This document shows, piece after piece, positions 1-8,743 of a DNA stretch of 38,167 bases; positions within the stretch are counted from its first letter, which is position 1; each line of letters starts with the position of its first letter. The notes beneath the pieces are model-generated. The model was not told where the DNA came from. It did no database searches and saw only the letters and a program-made list of their open reading frames with translations. This DNA comes from Halieaceae bacterium. GTDB taxonomy: Bacteria; Pseudomonadota; Gammaproteobacteria; Pseudomonadales; Halieaceae. Both the position numbers and the translations under genes were made by a program. The DNA lies in contig JABHWT010000244.1 in the NCBI GenBank assembly GCA_018657645.1, forward strand, positions 1 through 38,167, written 5' to 3'.

Positions 1-563
1 ATGTAACAACGCCGGAGGAGTACGAATTGCAACAGTATGAAGCCGGCCATACCCTGCACGGGAAATGGACCTTGCCAGCCTACCAGCAGATTAGCAGCCA
101 ACTGGCCCGCTCTTTAGAAACTGGTACTTCAACCGCATCGGATACGAGCTACGATGACTGGCGCGGCAATTCGCCGCAGACGGATTTGCCCAATGGCGAT
201 AACTTTTCGCTGCCCAGGGGGAAAAAACACGGTGATCTGGTGCTTCCGGTAAAAGTGCAATACAAGGCGGGGGAAACCGTCTCCGTTGCATTCTGGTCGG
301 ACAACCCCACTGCGCTCTACGAAACTGGAGGTAACTTTTTGCTTGTGGAGCACAAGACACCCTCCGGATGGAAAACAGTGGCTACTGATGGCGACTGGAA
401 TACCACTGTGCGCTGGCGTGCCGAGGGCGAGGGCCTCGTAGCCAAAATTCTCTGGACAACCAATGCCTCTACTGAAGCCGGGAAATATCGACTGAGTCAT
501 TTTGGACAAAGTAGTAAAAGTGGTACATTCAGCGGTGTTTCGCCAGCCATAACTGTACAGTAA
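1..563 (+). CDS. Neutral/alkaline ceramidase, C-terminal part (5' end outside window)
   Basis: The reading frame is open to the left edge (first full codon at nt 3), so this is the last ~186 residues of a longer gene. It opens with TTPEEYELQQYEAG, resembling the end of the catalytic domain of neutral ceramidases. The rest looks like the C-terminal Ig-like domain of that family: a stretch on driving VSVAFWSDNP, then FLLVEH, DGDWNTTVRW and GKYRLSHFG. The family hydrolyses ceramide to a sphingoid base and a fatty acid, usually as a secreted or surface enzyme. Catalytic residues lie upstream and cannot be checked. The TTG at 27 is not a plausible start, because homology continues upstream of it. 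The next gene follows after 132 nt. The family call is confident; substrate is inferred from family. Confidence 0.88.
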   Translation, partial: VTTPEEYELQQYEAGHTLHGKWTLPAYQQISSQLARSLETGTSTASDTSYDDWRGNSPQTDLPNGDNFSLPRGKKHGDLVLPVKVQYKAGETVSVAFWSDNPTALYETGGNFLLVEHKTPSGWKTVATDGDWNTTVRWRAEGEGLVAKILWTTNASTEAGKYRLSHFGQSSKSGTFSGVSPAITVQ

Positions 564-695
564 GAAAAACTTTAGCGGGTGAAGTGGATCACCGGGCTAG
601 GGTGACCATCCAGGAGCGCGCCGACACTCTCGACACGCCATTAATAGTTCTTATACTTACCCGTGTTTGGAATTAGATGAAAAAGAGGCTAACTA

Positions 696-1259
696 ATGGC
701 GGAAAATACCAAGACCGACTACGGCAAGTTTGACAAGTTTATTCACTGGCTGATGGCATTGAACATCATCCTGACCCTGATTTTTGCGCGCGGTATGTCC
801 GAACTACCGTTTCCGGAGCGGTTGCATGAATACGGCGATCACGGTTTGTCCGTGACCACTATCATGATTTGCCTCATAATTCGGGCGGGCTGGCGGATAA
901 AGGAGGGCTTCGCGGTGCTGCCGCCCTCCATGACCGACCTGCAAGTAAAGGCGGCCAAGGCCGTGCACTACGGACTTTACGGGGCGCTGTTTGCCCAGGT
1001 GGCGGTGGGCGTGTTTCTCGCGTCTACCACCGAGAAGGCGTTTGTCGCCAAGGGCTACAATATCGATTACTCGAGCTTTAATCTGGCGCCGGATTCAATG
1101 TACGAGACCTTGCTGAGCTTTCACCAGACCATTTACTGGAGCATCATTGCTCTGCTGGTTTTGCATATCGGTGCGGCTCTGAAACACCATTTTGTCGACA
1201 GGGATAACGTATTGCGAAGAATGCTGCCCTTCGTTAAACCCCGTATCGAGAAGGACTGA
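696..1259 (+). CDS. Cytochrome b561 family protein
   Basis: A 187-aa protein with four hydrophobic helices, the usual size of bacterial di-heme cytochrome b561 of the YodB/CybB type. These accept electrons from the quinone pool in the inner membrane. Candidate heme-ligand histidines lie in FIHWLM (helix 1), YGDHGLS (helix 2), VHYGLYG (helix 3) and LHIGAALKHH (helix 4), the order typical of the family. The start follows AGAGG at suitable spacing. It lies between the ceramidase and an aminotransferase on the same strand, but gaps of over 130 nt argue against a tight operon. The redox partner is unknown. Confidence 0.88.
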   Translation: MAENTKTDYGKFDKFIHWLMALNIILTLIFARGMSELPFPERLHEYGDHGLSVTTIMICLIIRAGWRIKEGFAVLPPSMTDLQVKAAKAVHYGLYGALFAQVAVGVFLASTTEKAFVAKGYNIDYSSFNLAPDSMYETLLSFHQTIYWSIIALLVLHIGAALKHHFVDRDNVLRRMLPFVKPRIEKD

Positions 1260-1401
1260 TGCCCTGAGTGCATTTAATGGTGAACCCATAGCCGGCTAGC
1301 CTGGTCGATGGACCGATAAGTCAAAGCGCTACCACCTACCAGAAAAAGCTACATGTTTTTCGGTTGATCTAATACCAGCTAGACAATTTAGGGGAAAAAT
1401 A

Positions 1402-2784
1402 ATGACCGGTACGGCGACAAATAAAGCCCATGTCAAGGAGCCCACCCTGCTGATGGGGTTCACCAACCTGCGCGACCTGCGCACTACCGAACCTCTGGTG
1501 ATCACTCGCGGTGAAGGAGTCTTCATCTACGATGAAGCGGGAAAGGATTATATTGAAGGTGCTTCGTCTTTTTATTGCACATCTCTGGGTTTTAGTGAGC
1601 AGGCATTGATTGATGCCGCCGTCGAACAAATGCAACAAATTCCGTTTTATATCTCTGCAGCGCAACGGAAAATGCCGGTAGTACAGGCCCTGGCTGACAA
1701 AATAGCCGCAATGGTACCCATTGCCAATGCGAAAGTGGCTTTCCATGCTACAGGCTCGGAAGCGAATGACGCCCTGATCAAGTTCATGTGGTACCACAAT
1801 CATGCCATGGGCGAGCCGGCGCGGCGCAAAGTGATAACACGGGACCGCAGCTACCACGGCGGAACTATAGTGACGACCAGCATGACCGGCTGGTCGGGCT
1901 ACAATGCGGATTACGGGCTGCCCCTGGAGGGATTTCTGCAGGTTAGCCAACCCGATTTTTTCAACCTCGCTATAGCGGGTGAGACCGAGGAAGAATTCGC
2001 CAGTCGCATGGTTGCCGAGGTGGAGGCGCTGATTCAATCTGAGGGCCCGGAGACTGTCGGCGCCTTCGTGGCGGAACCTGTATCCGTTTCGGCGGGCCTG
2101 GCAATTCCACCGGCAACCTACTTTGACAAACTCACTGCCATGCTGAGACAGTACAACATTCGATTTTTCGCTGATGAGGTCGTCACCGGGTTCTGCCGTA
2201 CCGGTAATATGTTTGGTTGCGAAACCTACGGCATTAATCCCGACTGCATGACCGTAGCCAAGGCGCTGTCCAGCGCCTATCAACCGATCTCTGCGGTTAT
2301 TATGTCGGAGGACTTCTACACAGGCCTGGAAGAGGGCAGCGCTCGGGCTGGAATGTTCTCGCATGCGGGTACCTATCACGGTCATCCCGTGGCTGCCGCC
2401 GTTGCTCTGCGCACACTCGAACTTATTGAGGAGCGCGATATACTGGGCCATGTGCGCTCTGTGGGGCCTTACCTGCACCACAAGCTTTGCGCGTATGCAG
2501 AACATCCCCTGGTAAAAGACGTTCGCAGCGTTGGTCTGACTGGAGCACTGCAGTTAGCCCTAGATGGTGCCGCTAGCTCGGAGGGGCCTCCAGAACCGGA
2601 GATTGCACACTATCTGGGGGAGCGCTGTCGTGAGCACGGTCTCTTTCTCCGGCCAACGGGTGGCAGCATCGTTTTTGCGCCGCCATTGATTATCACCAGC
2701 TCCGAGATTGATGAGTTGTTTAGCAGATTCGATGCGGCGCTTGCTGAGACCTTATCCTGGGCTCACAGTCAGTGGCCTCAGTAA
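1402..2784 (+). CDS. Class III (omega) PLP-dependent aminotransferase
   Basis: A 460-aa fold-type I aminotransferase of class III, a family that moves amino groups between terminal or secondary amines and pyruvate or 2-oxoglutarate. Seen in the sequence: a phosphate-binding HATGSEAND (about 115-123), SYHGGT (150-155), FFADEVVTGFCRTG with the PLP-pyridine Asp at 258, and the Schiff-base Lys at 287 in TVAKALSS. Length and motif order are normal for omega-amino-acid:pyruvate aminotransferases. The ATG at 1402 follows AGGGGAAAAATA, a good ribosome site. The amine donor cannot be deduced from sequence. Proximity to a ceramidase makes an amine derived from a lipid head group or sphingoid base possible, which is inference only. 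Confidence 0.92.
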   Translation: MTGTATNKAHVKEPTLLMGFTNLRDLRTTEPLVITRGEGVFIYDEAGKDYIEGASSFYCTSLGFSEQALIDAAVEQMQQIPFYISAAQRKMPVVQALADKIAAMVPIANAKVAFHATGSEANDALIKFMWYHNHAMGEPARRKVITRDRSYHGGTIVTTSMTGWSGYNADYGLPLEGFLQVSQPDFFNLAIAGETEEEFASRMVAEVEALIQSEGPETVGAFVAEPVSVSAGLAIPPATYFDKLTAMLRQYNIRFFADEVVTGFCRTGNMFGCETYGINPDCMTVAKALSSAYQPISAVIMSEDFYTGLEEGSARAGMFSHAGTYHGHPVAAAVALRTLELIEERDILGHVRSVGPYLHHKLCAYAEHPLVKDVRSVGLTGALQLALDGAASSEGPPEPEIAHYLGERCREHGLFLRPTGGSIVFAPPLIITSSEIDELFSRFDAALAETLSWAHSQWPQ

Positions 2785-2980
2785 AATATACTGTTTGGTG
2801 TTGGCGCCGAGGCAGGTCGGTCATGCAGGCGTGTAAATAGTCGCGGCATATAGATTACATTTCTGCGCAAATCAACTGTAGAAGTGTGCTAGTGGAAATC
2901 AATATCCGCACTGTTAGTAAAGAAACAAGTATTATATGTCATTAAAAATCATAAAAAACAATAAAAACAAATAGATAATG

Positions 2981-4621
2981 CTATATGTTCGCGTCAATTC
3001 TAGAATGGGTTTTAGCCAATGGTTGAGGCCAATCCACACTCTGCCAACCCAGCGCGAGTCTTCGTGAGAGGTCAGCGACCCGGTCCGCTTGCGTGGGTTC
3101 ATCCGCGATATTCTCAAACTCCATAGGGTCCTTATCCAGATCGTAAAGCTCCTCAAGAATCGCCCCGTCGCCCTCTAGCGGCGACCAATGTGTGTAACGG
3201 TATCGAGCCGTTCTAATGGTTCTGCCATGGTAGCCTTCGCGCTTGGACTCGGAGAAAGCCGCTGACTTCCAGGGCCGCGCTGGTTTGTCCAACAGAGGTA
3301 CAAAACTAGATCCTTCCAACCTATGTGCCGGAGCTGGCAACCCAGCCAGGTCGGTTAATGTCGGATATAGATCGACCAGTTCCACCAGCCCCGTCGCGAC
3401 CTTACCGGCACTCCTGCCGTCGGGCAATCGCACAATGAGCGGGACCCGAATCGATTCGTCGAACTGGGATTGCTTACGCCACATTCCGCCGTGTTCGTTG
3501 AGCTGAAAGCCGTGATCGGAGGTAACCACCACGATGGTGGATTTCGCAAGATCGAGTTCCTCGAGTCCCTGCAGCAATTGCCCGACGTAGGAGTCGGTCA
3601 TTGTCACCATGGCATGGTAGGCGGCGATAGCCTGCTTTTTCTGGCGCTCGGTGTGGTCGGCATCATCCGCCTTCACCTGCGATGCCGGCGCGGGGATATC
3701 ATCGGCATCACCGGCGGGTGTTGGGGGTAATTGGATTTGATCGAGAGAATGCTGCTCGAAAAACTCCACCGGTCCCACCCAGGGTTGATGGGGTTTATGC
3801 AAGCCCGCGGCAATGAAGAAGGGCTTGTCACGGTTCTCGGCCATAAGCTGGACAATACGCGTGGCAGTGGTCCCGTCAGGTGTCATGCGCGGTGATTCAT
3901 GGGTCGCGCGCCAGGACAATGGCAAGCCCGCAGGTCTGCCGCTGGCGGCGAGCACATCCTGGCGCGACATGCCTTCTTCCGAGCCTTTGGCCCAGGTGTT
4001 GTCCCGCACCGCTGATAAATCGTGGCCTGGTAAATACCCCGGGAAGTGCAGGCGCACCGCGGGTTTTCGCGACAGGGCAAACTTCGAAACATCCCAGCTT
4101 ATCGCATGCTCCTGGGTGTTGTGCCCCACCTTGCCGATCCGCGCCGTGAAGTAGCCGTGATCGTCGAAGTGCTCGGGCAGCATGCGCAGCGCATCACCTA
4201 TCTTGTGGCGCGGCCAGGTTGAGCCGTCGTATACGTCGACAGTGGCTGGCCTGAGCCCACTTAAAAATGATGTCCGCGATGGATTACACAGAGGGTTCTG
4301 CACAAAGGCATTGTCGAACTGGATACCCTCGGCTGCCAACTGATCCAGGTTGGGCGTTTTCGCGGATGCGTGCTGTGGCCTGACCCTCGCCCCGATATAG
4401 GAGCCCAGCGCCGTGTTCAGGTCGTCCACGATTATGAACAGAACATTGGGTCGGTCATCGGCTTCCACGATGCGAAGCGGCGCGGCGGTGGCCAGCAGTA
4501 AGCGCGTCGATGGGTCTTTTTGCTCAACCCAGGGCACCGGGTTTTGCGACTGCGCCAACGCACAGTCAGTCAAAAGTGCCAGGGACACGATGGCAAACAC
4601 AAACTGTTGCATGCGTTTCAT
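2981..4621 (-). CDS. Secreted sulfatase (iduronate-2-sulfatase-like, Cys type)
   Basis: A 546-aa type I sulfatase. After an N-terminal signal peptide (ALAQ cleavage near residue 23) comes NVLFIIVDDL with the metal-binding DD at 66-67, then LCNPSRTSF. There Cys112 in C-x-P-S-R is the residue converted to formylglycine. GKVGH (163-167) and TSDHGFQLNEHG (368-378) complete the usual metal and sulfate pocket. The layout resembles iduronate-2-sulfatase and choline-sulfatase relatives; the substrate is unknown. The start at 4621 is preferred to an earlier ATG at 4660 because GGAG lies about 9 nt before it and the signal peptide then begins MKRMQQF. It is 56 nt downstream of the DUF3604 gene on the same strand, probably in one operon. 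A maturase (anaerobic or FGE type) is not in this window. Confidence 0.92.
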   Translation of the reverse strand: MKRMQQFVFAIVSLALLTDCALAQSQNPVPWVEQKDPSTRLLLATAAPLRIVEADDRPNVLFIIVDDLNTALGSYIGARVRPQHASAKTPNLDQLAAEGIQFDNAFVQNPLCNPSRTSFLSGLRPATVDVYDGSTWPRHKIGDALRMLPEHFDDHGYFTARIGKVGHNTQEHAISWDVSKFALSRKPAVRLHFPGYLPGHDLSAVRDNTWAKGSEEGMSRQDVLAASGRPAGLPLSWRATHESPRMTPDGTTATRIVQLMAENRDKPFFIAAGLHKPHQPWVGPVEFFEQHSLDQIQLPPTPAGDADDIPAPASQVKADDADHTERQKKQAIAAYHAMVTMTDSYVGQLLQGLEELDLAKSTIVVVTSDHGFQLNEHGGMWRKQSQFDESIRVPLIVRLPDGRSAGKVATGLVELVDLYPTLTDLAGLPAPAHRLEGSSFVPLLDKPARPWKSAAFSESKREGYHGRTIRTARYRYTHWSPLEGDGAILEELYDLDKDPMEFENIADEPTQADRVADLSRRLALGWQSVDWPQPLAKTHSRIDANI

Positions 4622-4677
4622 GTGGTTATTTCTCCGTCTACTGTCATCACTCATTGCCAATCTGGGGGCGCAGAAGG

Positions 4678-6705
4678 TTAGGGGGTGTACCAGATGGGCG
4701 ATGACCAGGATCGCTCCTGGACTGTTCGGGGGAGGTCGTCTCGTGGCTCAACTCCAGCGCGTAGGGCATCCCAGGTGGACCAGCGGCAGGTGGGGTTTTC
4801 CAGCACGCGAACATAGTAAAACGCACGCTGCTGCGCATCGAACCCGGGGTCGCGCCACAGGGTCTTGAGCTCCACTGCACCAACATCACTTGAAAACGCA
4901 CAGCTTGATGCATCGACTCGAGCACCGTTGTCCGGGCAGCGATGGGTATTTGGGTCTACTGCTAAACCGTCAGAACAAGCCACATCAAACACCTTCTCGT
5001 TGGTCTTACCGTCTTCTTCGTGCCATCCCTTGATGATTTGAAGGCGCTGCAGGGGTGCCGAGTTCGCGTCTCGTACCGCCCAGACAAGAAAGGCGGGCGC
5101 GCCCTCTTGCGCAACCAGATCACCGCCCATGGCCGTTCCGTTGGCATAGGCGCGCGAAATGCCATCAGGCGTCTCCAGCATGTCTGCCTTCAGATCGGCA
5201 CCGGCAAAGAAACGCACGGGGATACGCGGGCCAGAGGTTGCAAAGGTCTCTTTATGCTTGAGCGCGTCATAAATCGCTTCGCGGGTGTTTTGTTCGGCCC
5301 AAACCCCCACTAAACCCGCTGCCCCCCAGGTTGGCAACTTGCCGCTGTTGTATTGCCGGCCCTCGGCGTCTGTATAAATCGTCACTTCGGTGCTATTGGA
5401 ACTGGCGCGAGACTCAACGGTGTCTCCTTTGCCAAGGGGAACCGAACCGCGCAGAGTCGGCGTGGAGTCCAAAAGGCCAGCTTTGGAAAAGAAGTTGCTC
5501 TCATCGTAGGAGCCCGCGCCGGTGTGCGTATCGGAAGAGCCGATGAAGCCATATTTGAACGGGTTACCCAGCCCCTGGGCTTCGAGGCTAAGGCCATTTT
5601 TCAAAGCCTCACGCACGTAACTGCCCGGCACCTTTGACGGGAGAAGCTTTGCTGTGCCACCACTGAAAGGTGAGATTTCAAAACCCGCCCATTCATCCCT
5701 GCTCGACAGCGCAGGATGTGTCTCCGAAGTACCTTTGATCTGGGTAATTTCAACCAGCGGTTCATTGCGGCTGCGCTTGGCGCTGTACTGGGCATTCATG
5801 GGGTCACCGGCCCAGGTCGCCAATTCAAACATCTGACCATTGGACATATTGGAATTGTGGGGGATGGCCAGAATCTCCGTGCCCTCACCGCGACGTTCAT
5901 CCATCCAGGTCCAAAGATCTTCCGGGTTGGGGGAGGTCAGCACGCTGTAGGGCATATCGGGGATATTCTCCGTGCTGCGGAAAATAACGTTCCGGTGCAG
6001 GCTGCCCGGACGCTTCGAAGTGGTGAATTCATAGGCGGCAAAGGTGGTGAATGTGCCGGGCTGGTAGTGTTCGTCAGCGGCTTCCACCTCATCGTCCCAT
6101 GCGCTGCGAATCACATCCTGCACCACGGCTTGCGGAACGTCTCCGGATGCCATTGCCACCCTGAGCTGGCCCAGGAACGGCCGAAACGCTTTAGCCCGCG
6201 CGGGTATGCTGTCCAACCCCAGGTTCTCTGGTGCATTGAGATTGTGAATCTGCTTCATCAGCGGATATTTAGAGAATTCAGTGGCGGTATTGGCGGCTTC
6301 CTTAGAGAGCCCGAGCAAAGAGGCGTGGTCGGTTACCGCATAGAAGTCCAGCGGCTGGTCAAGCTGCATATCAAACCCGGCGGGGTGTTCAATCGCCTCT
6401 CCTTTGGCGAAGCGATAGGCATCATAAGGTGTGGCCAGGGTGCCAAAGGCAAAGGCATCGCTTGAATACGCGGTGTGAACGTGAAGGTCACCAAAATAGA
6501 CATTGCGATCCGGGTTGGCGCTGCCGGAAGTGGCCTTTTTGACAACCGGCATCACCGCCGCTTTCTCAGCCGGCGATGCTAAGGCCGATTGCTCGCTTTC
6601 ACCGGAACATGCCACCAGACCGGATACCACGACCACTACTGCTGACATCCTGGCAATCATTTTTATCATCTTGATCGTCTCGTATCTTCTCATAGCTCTT
6701 GTCAC
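4678..6705 (-). CDS. DUF3604 lipoprotein, PHP-like metallohydrolase (copy A)
   Basis: A 675-aa DUF3604 protein, the normal length of that uncharacterised family. A lipobox GLVAC with Cys33 predicts a lipoprotein. Motifs resemble the metal sites of the PHP phosphoesterase superfamily: FGDLHVHTAYS with His75/His77, VTDHA with Asp126/His127, IPHNSN with His283 and SSDTHTG with Asp392/His394. A metal-dependent phosphoester or related hydrolase activity is therefore inferred; no substrate is known. The start is uncertain: the GTG at 6705 has AAGGGAT upstream, while the ATGs at 6693 and 6669 would also keep the signal. The sulfatase follows after 56 nt. Copy B at 16473-18491 is a close paralogue, almost identical at the C-terminus (YYVRVLENPTCRWSTWDA in both). 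An inverted-repeat element sits about 43 nt upstream and may have displaced its promoter. Confidence 0.9.
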   Translation of the reverse strand: MTRAMRRYETIKMIKMIARMSAVVVVVSGLVACSGESEQSALASPAEKAAVMPVVKKATSGSANPDRNVYFGDLHVHTAYSSDAFAFGTLATPYDAYRFAKGEAIEHPAGFDMQLDQPLDFYAVTDHASLLGLSKEAANTATEFSKYPLMKQIHNLNAPENLGLDSIPARAKAFRPFLGQLRVAMASGDVPQAVVQDVIRSAWDDEVEAADEHYQPGTFTTFAAYEFTTSKRPGSLHRNVIFRSTENIPDMPYSVLTSPNPEDLWTWMDERRGEGTEILAIPHNSNMSNGQMFELATWAGDPMNAQYSAKRSRNEPLVEITQIKGTSETHPALSSRDEWAGFEISPFSGGTAKLLPSKVPGSYVREALKNGLSLEAQGLGNPFKYGFIGSSDTHTGAGSYDESNFFSKAGLLDSTPTLRGSVPLGKGDTVESRASSNSTEVTIYTDAEGRQYNSGKLPTWGAAGLVGVWAEQNTREAIYDALKHKETFATSGPRIPVRFFAGADLKADMLETPDGISRAYANGTAMGGDLVAQEGAPAFLVWAVRDANSAPLQRLQIIKGWHEEDGKTNEKVFDVACSDGLAVDPNTHRCPDNGARVDASSCAFSSDVGAVELKTLWRDPGFDAQQRAFYYVRVLENPTCRWSTWDALRAGVEPRDDLPRTVQERSWSSPIWYTP

Positions 6706-6747
6706 TGTCGTGTTATCCCTTATTTCTTATGACCATGGTGTTGTTAT

Positions 6748-6966
6748 GGAGACAGTTTACTTAATTCTGCTGGGCAATGATCTAACCTAGAAACCGCAGT
6801 TGGATCACGAAAGTCTGCACAAGCTATTGATGCACCTAGAAAATGTGAAAAAGCTCTCATCACCAACAAGGTGACCACGAGTTTTTCAAATTGCCTATGC
6901 ACACCAATATCTTACACATCTTTTTCGCGCCCAACTGCGGTTTCTAGGTTTAAGTAAACTGTCCCC
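6748..6966. mobile_element. Small inverted-repeat element (MITE/REP-like), no transposase
   Basis: About 219 bp bounded by inverted repeats. The right arm is 6931-6963. Its reverse complement reads GACAGTTTACTTAA followed by ACCTAGAAACCGCAGTTGG. The left arm carries the same two blocks perfectly (6751-6764 and 6785-6803), separated by 20 extra bases (6765-6784). The outermost bases are GGGGACAG on the right and GGAGACAG on the left. The interior (~127 bp) has no convincing ORF. This is the shape of a non-autonomous miniature transposon or a REP/BIME-like unit mobilised in trans; the specific family is not identified. Its right end interrupts the DUF3604 remnant. Confidence 0.6.
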
Positions 6967-7103
6967 GGATTGTGGATTGTGGTGTCGCCAAAATACAGAT
7001 TGCGCTGCTCGTTGAAGGTAGGCGTGGTGCCTTCGCCGAGCGCTGCCCCGGGCAGTAACAGGCTCAGTACACACAGCTGCAATTTCATTATTGTGCTCTT
7101 CAT
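6912..7103 (-). pseudogene. DUF3604 lipoprotein/secreted protein remnant (N-terminal stub)
   Basis: From ATG 7103 the frame encodes a clear signal peptide (MKSTIMKLQLCVLSLLLPG, cleavage near ALGEG) and then NEQRNLYFGDTTIHNPG. This corresponds to the start of the DUF3604 domain in the neighbours (NPDRNVYFGDLHVHTAYS). After NPG the frame runs into the right end of the inverted-repeat element (TVYLNLETAVG) and stops at 6912. About 600 residues of the domain, including nearly all metal motifs, are missing. A 7-bp direct repeat GGATTGT (6967-6973 and 6974-6980) adjoins the junction. It was probably once a third DUF3604 gene, tandem to copy A. It retains an upstream operator at 7190-7211 spaced as in functional promoters. 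Confidence 0.7.
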
Positions 7104-7189
7104 GGTGTTCTTTAGTCCTTTTTGCTGGTTTGATGTTCGCATGGCGTAACCGGCGACAGTCTAAACTAGCTCAGACGGGCTGTGCAGGC

Positions 7190-7211
7190 GTCCGGTCAAA
7201 TATGCTCGTAC
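7190..7211 (-). promoter_or_regulatory. Operator copy A (22-bp GTCCGG/CCGGAC-type palindrome)
   Basis: On the plus strand it reads GTCCGGTCAAAT then ATGCTCGTAC. It matches operator copies B and C at 17 of 22 positions each. On the minus strand the site ends 87 nt before the ATG of the DUF3604 remnant (7103), against 87 and 85 nt for copies B and C before their genes. That suggests it faced the remnant. It also lies 85 nt before the AraC-type gene at 7296 on the other strand, so it may serve autoregulation. Binding by that regulator is inference. Confidence 0.55.
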
Positions 7212-7295
7212 TCATTTTTCTGCGGACAGGCCCTTTTTTCTTGACGGTATAGCTGTGTTACTGTCTCGGGGCTAAATTACCAGACAAATAACTTG

Positions 7296-8675
7296 ATGAC
7301 TTCGACAAACCTGATCCCGATCCTGTGCGCAATCGGGGTGTTGCAGGGAGTGGCTGTGGCGATAGTCCTGCTCAGCGCTCGCTCCGGCCATCGCCTCGCC
7401 AACGCCGTCATGGCTGCCCTGGTAATCACTATTGCATTGAGCCTGTTACACCGCTGGACTGTCTACGAGCGCCTGTGGTCTGAATATCAAAATTTTGCCT
7501 TTGTCCTGAACTCGCTGGTCTATGCCTGGGGGCCCCTACTGTATCTGTATGCCTACAGTCTTACCCAGGGTTCGTTGAACCACAGGCAGTGGTTGCATTT
7601 TTTGCCCCTGGCCCTGGCTTTTCTCGGCATGAACCTGCCTCTGTGGACATTGAGCAGTACCGGGCAACAGGAGCTGATCGCGCATATGTGGGTCATCCAA
7701 CAGGATGTCCCGGGGGAGACGCCCATGATGGGCAGGCAACAGGATGTCCTGGGAGAGACGCACATCTGGGGGTTGCCTCACTCACTATGGCACCCCATGA
7801 TGACTTACCTGTACCACGGCATCTTGAGCAGTGTGCATATGGTGTGTTATTGCCTGCTGGTACTTAGACAAATAAGGCAACACAATCGGCGCCTGGAGCA
7901 ACATTTTTCATCGCTGGAAAAGATGAATCTACGCTGGTTACACGCGCTTAGTATCGCCTGCCTTGCAGTGATGGGTTTCTACCTGGTGTTCAACCGCATA
8001 CCGACCATCGTAGGCGGGCCTATAGACATCGCTGGCCTGGGTGCGAACCTGCACCTGATAGTGATTGTGCTGCTTTTATATGGCATTGCCATTAGCGCAC
8101 TGTTCCAGCCCAGCCTGATCAGCGGTGTTAAGCAGGCCTCAGGCAGTGAACCTATAAGGCCCGGAACACGGGATCATCGCCCCTCCCACAATGACGCGGA
8201 CTCGCCAGTGAGCAACGCAGCAGCGGCCACCCGCGATACGCAATCGGTGGACACCCCACCCCAAAACAGTGGCAAGTACCGGCGCGCCAGGCTCGATATT
8301 GAGGAAGCCCATCGCTACAAGATTGCACTGATGGAGGCCATGGAGGAGCAGGAGCTCTACCTGGACAGCGACCTGGCCTTACCCGACCTGGCCAGGGCAA
8401 CGGGCCTGGCGGCGCCGCGGATTTCGCAGGTGCTCAATGGTCAGATGAACCAGAATTTTTTCAGTTTCGTGAACAGTTACCGGGTGCAGTTGGCGCAGAG
8501 CATGCTGTTGGATTCCGAAACCTCCGGCATGCCGATTGTGGAGTTAGCCCTGGAGGTGGGATTCAAATCCAAGTCCTCTTTCTATGATGCCTTCAAGCGA
8601 GTCACCGATATGACACCGACCCAGTTCAAGCAGGCGATGAAAACCTCACCTGAAGTTGACGATGAACCCGCCTGA
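7296..8675 (+). CDS. AraC-family regulator with multi-helix membrane N-terminal domain
   Basis: A 459-aa protein. Residues ~1-270 contain about seven hydrophobic helices, as in membrane-anchored AraC regulators that sense extracellular or membrane signals. A polar linker (~275-345) follows, then a C-terminal AraC helix-turn-helix domain (~350-450): DLALPDLARATGLAAPRISQ forms the first HTH, and MPIVELALEVGFKSKSSFYD with AFKRVTDMTPTQFK the second. Start choice: ATG 7296 directly follows a TTG at 7293; neither has a strong ribosome site. Candidate promoter elements TTGACG (7251-7256) and TACTGT (7260s) lie upstream. The extramembrane loop contains a 13-aa tandem duplication (listed separately). 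It is the likely regulator of the three GTCCGG operators. A collapsed paralogue lies at 13662-13914. Confidence 0.88.
   Translation: MTSTNLIPILCAIGVLQGVAVAIVLLSARSGHRLANAVMAALVITIALSLLHRWTVYERLWSEYQNFAFVLNSLVYAWGPLLYLYAYSLTQGSLNHRQWLHFLPLALAFLGMNLPLWTLSSTGQQELIAHMWVIQQDVPGETPMMGRQQDVLGETHIWGLPHSLWHPMMTYLYHGILSSVHMVCYCLLVLRQIRQHNRRLEQHFSSLEKMNLRWLHALSIACLAVMGFYLVFNRIPTIVGGPIDIAGLGANLHLIVIVLLLYGIAISALFQPSLISGVKQASGSEPIRPGTRDHRPSHNDADSPVSNAAAATRDTQSVDTPPQNSGKYRRARLDIEEAHRYKIALMEAMEEQELYLDSDLALPDLARATGLAAPRISQVLNGQMNQNFFSFVNSYRVQLAQSMLLDSETSGMPIVELALEVGFKSKSSFYDAFKRVTDMTPTQFKQAMKTSPEVDDEPA
7698..7775 (+). repeat. 39-bp in-frame tandem duplication inside the AraC-type gene
   Basis: Two adjacent 39-nt units (7698-7736 and 7737-7775) encode QQDVPGETPMMGR and QQDVLGETHIWGL. 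By eye 31 of 39 bases match, with the first 13 identical. The duplication lies in the predicted extracytoplasmic loop of the membrane domain and keeps the frame, so it lengthens the loop by 13 residues. Divergence between the units suggests it is not a recent or assembly artefact. Confidence 0.75.
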
Positions 8676-8743
8676 TCACAGTGCTTCGGCGGCATTGATA
8701 TAACTCAACCGCAGTTTGAATATTAATCTTGAGAGTCTTGCCT

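Noticed and set aside
1369-2505. 378-aa minus-strand ORF
   Set aside because: It lies antisense to the well-supported class III aminotransferase; the translated sequence has no domain-like pattern and no ribosome site.
4622-4660. Longer N-terminus for the sulfatase (start 4660)
   Set aside because: The extra 13 polar residues would precede the signal peptide and would contain the ribosome site of the ATG at 4621.
5716-6465. 249-aa plus-strand ORF over DUF3604 copy A
   Set aside because: Antisense shadow; the minus frame carries all conserved motifs.
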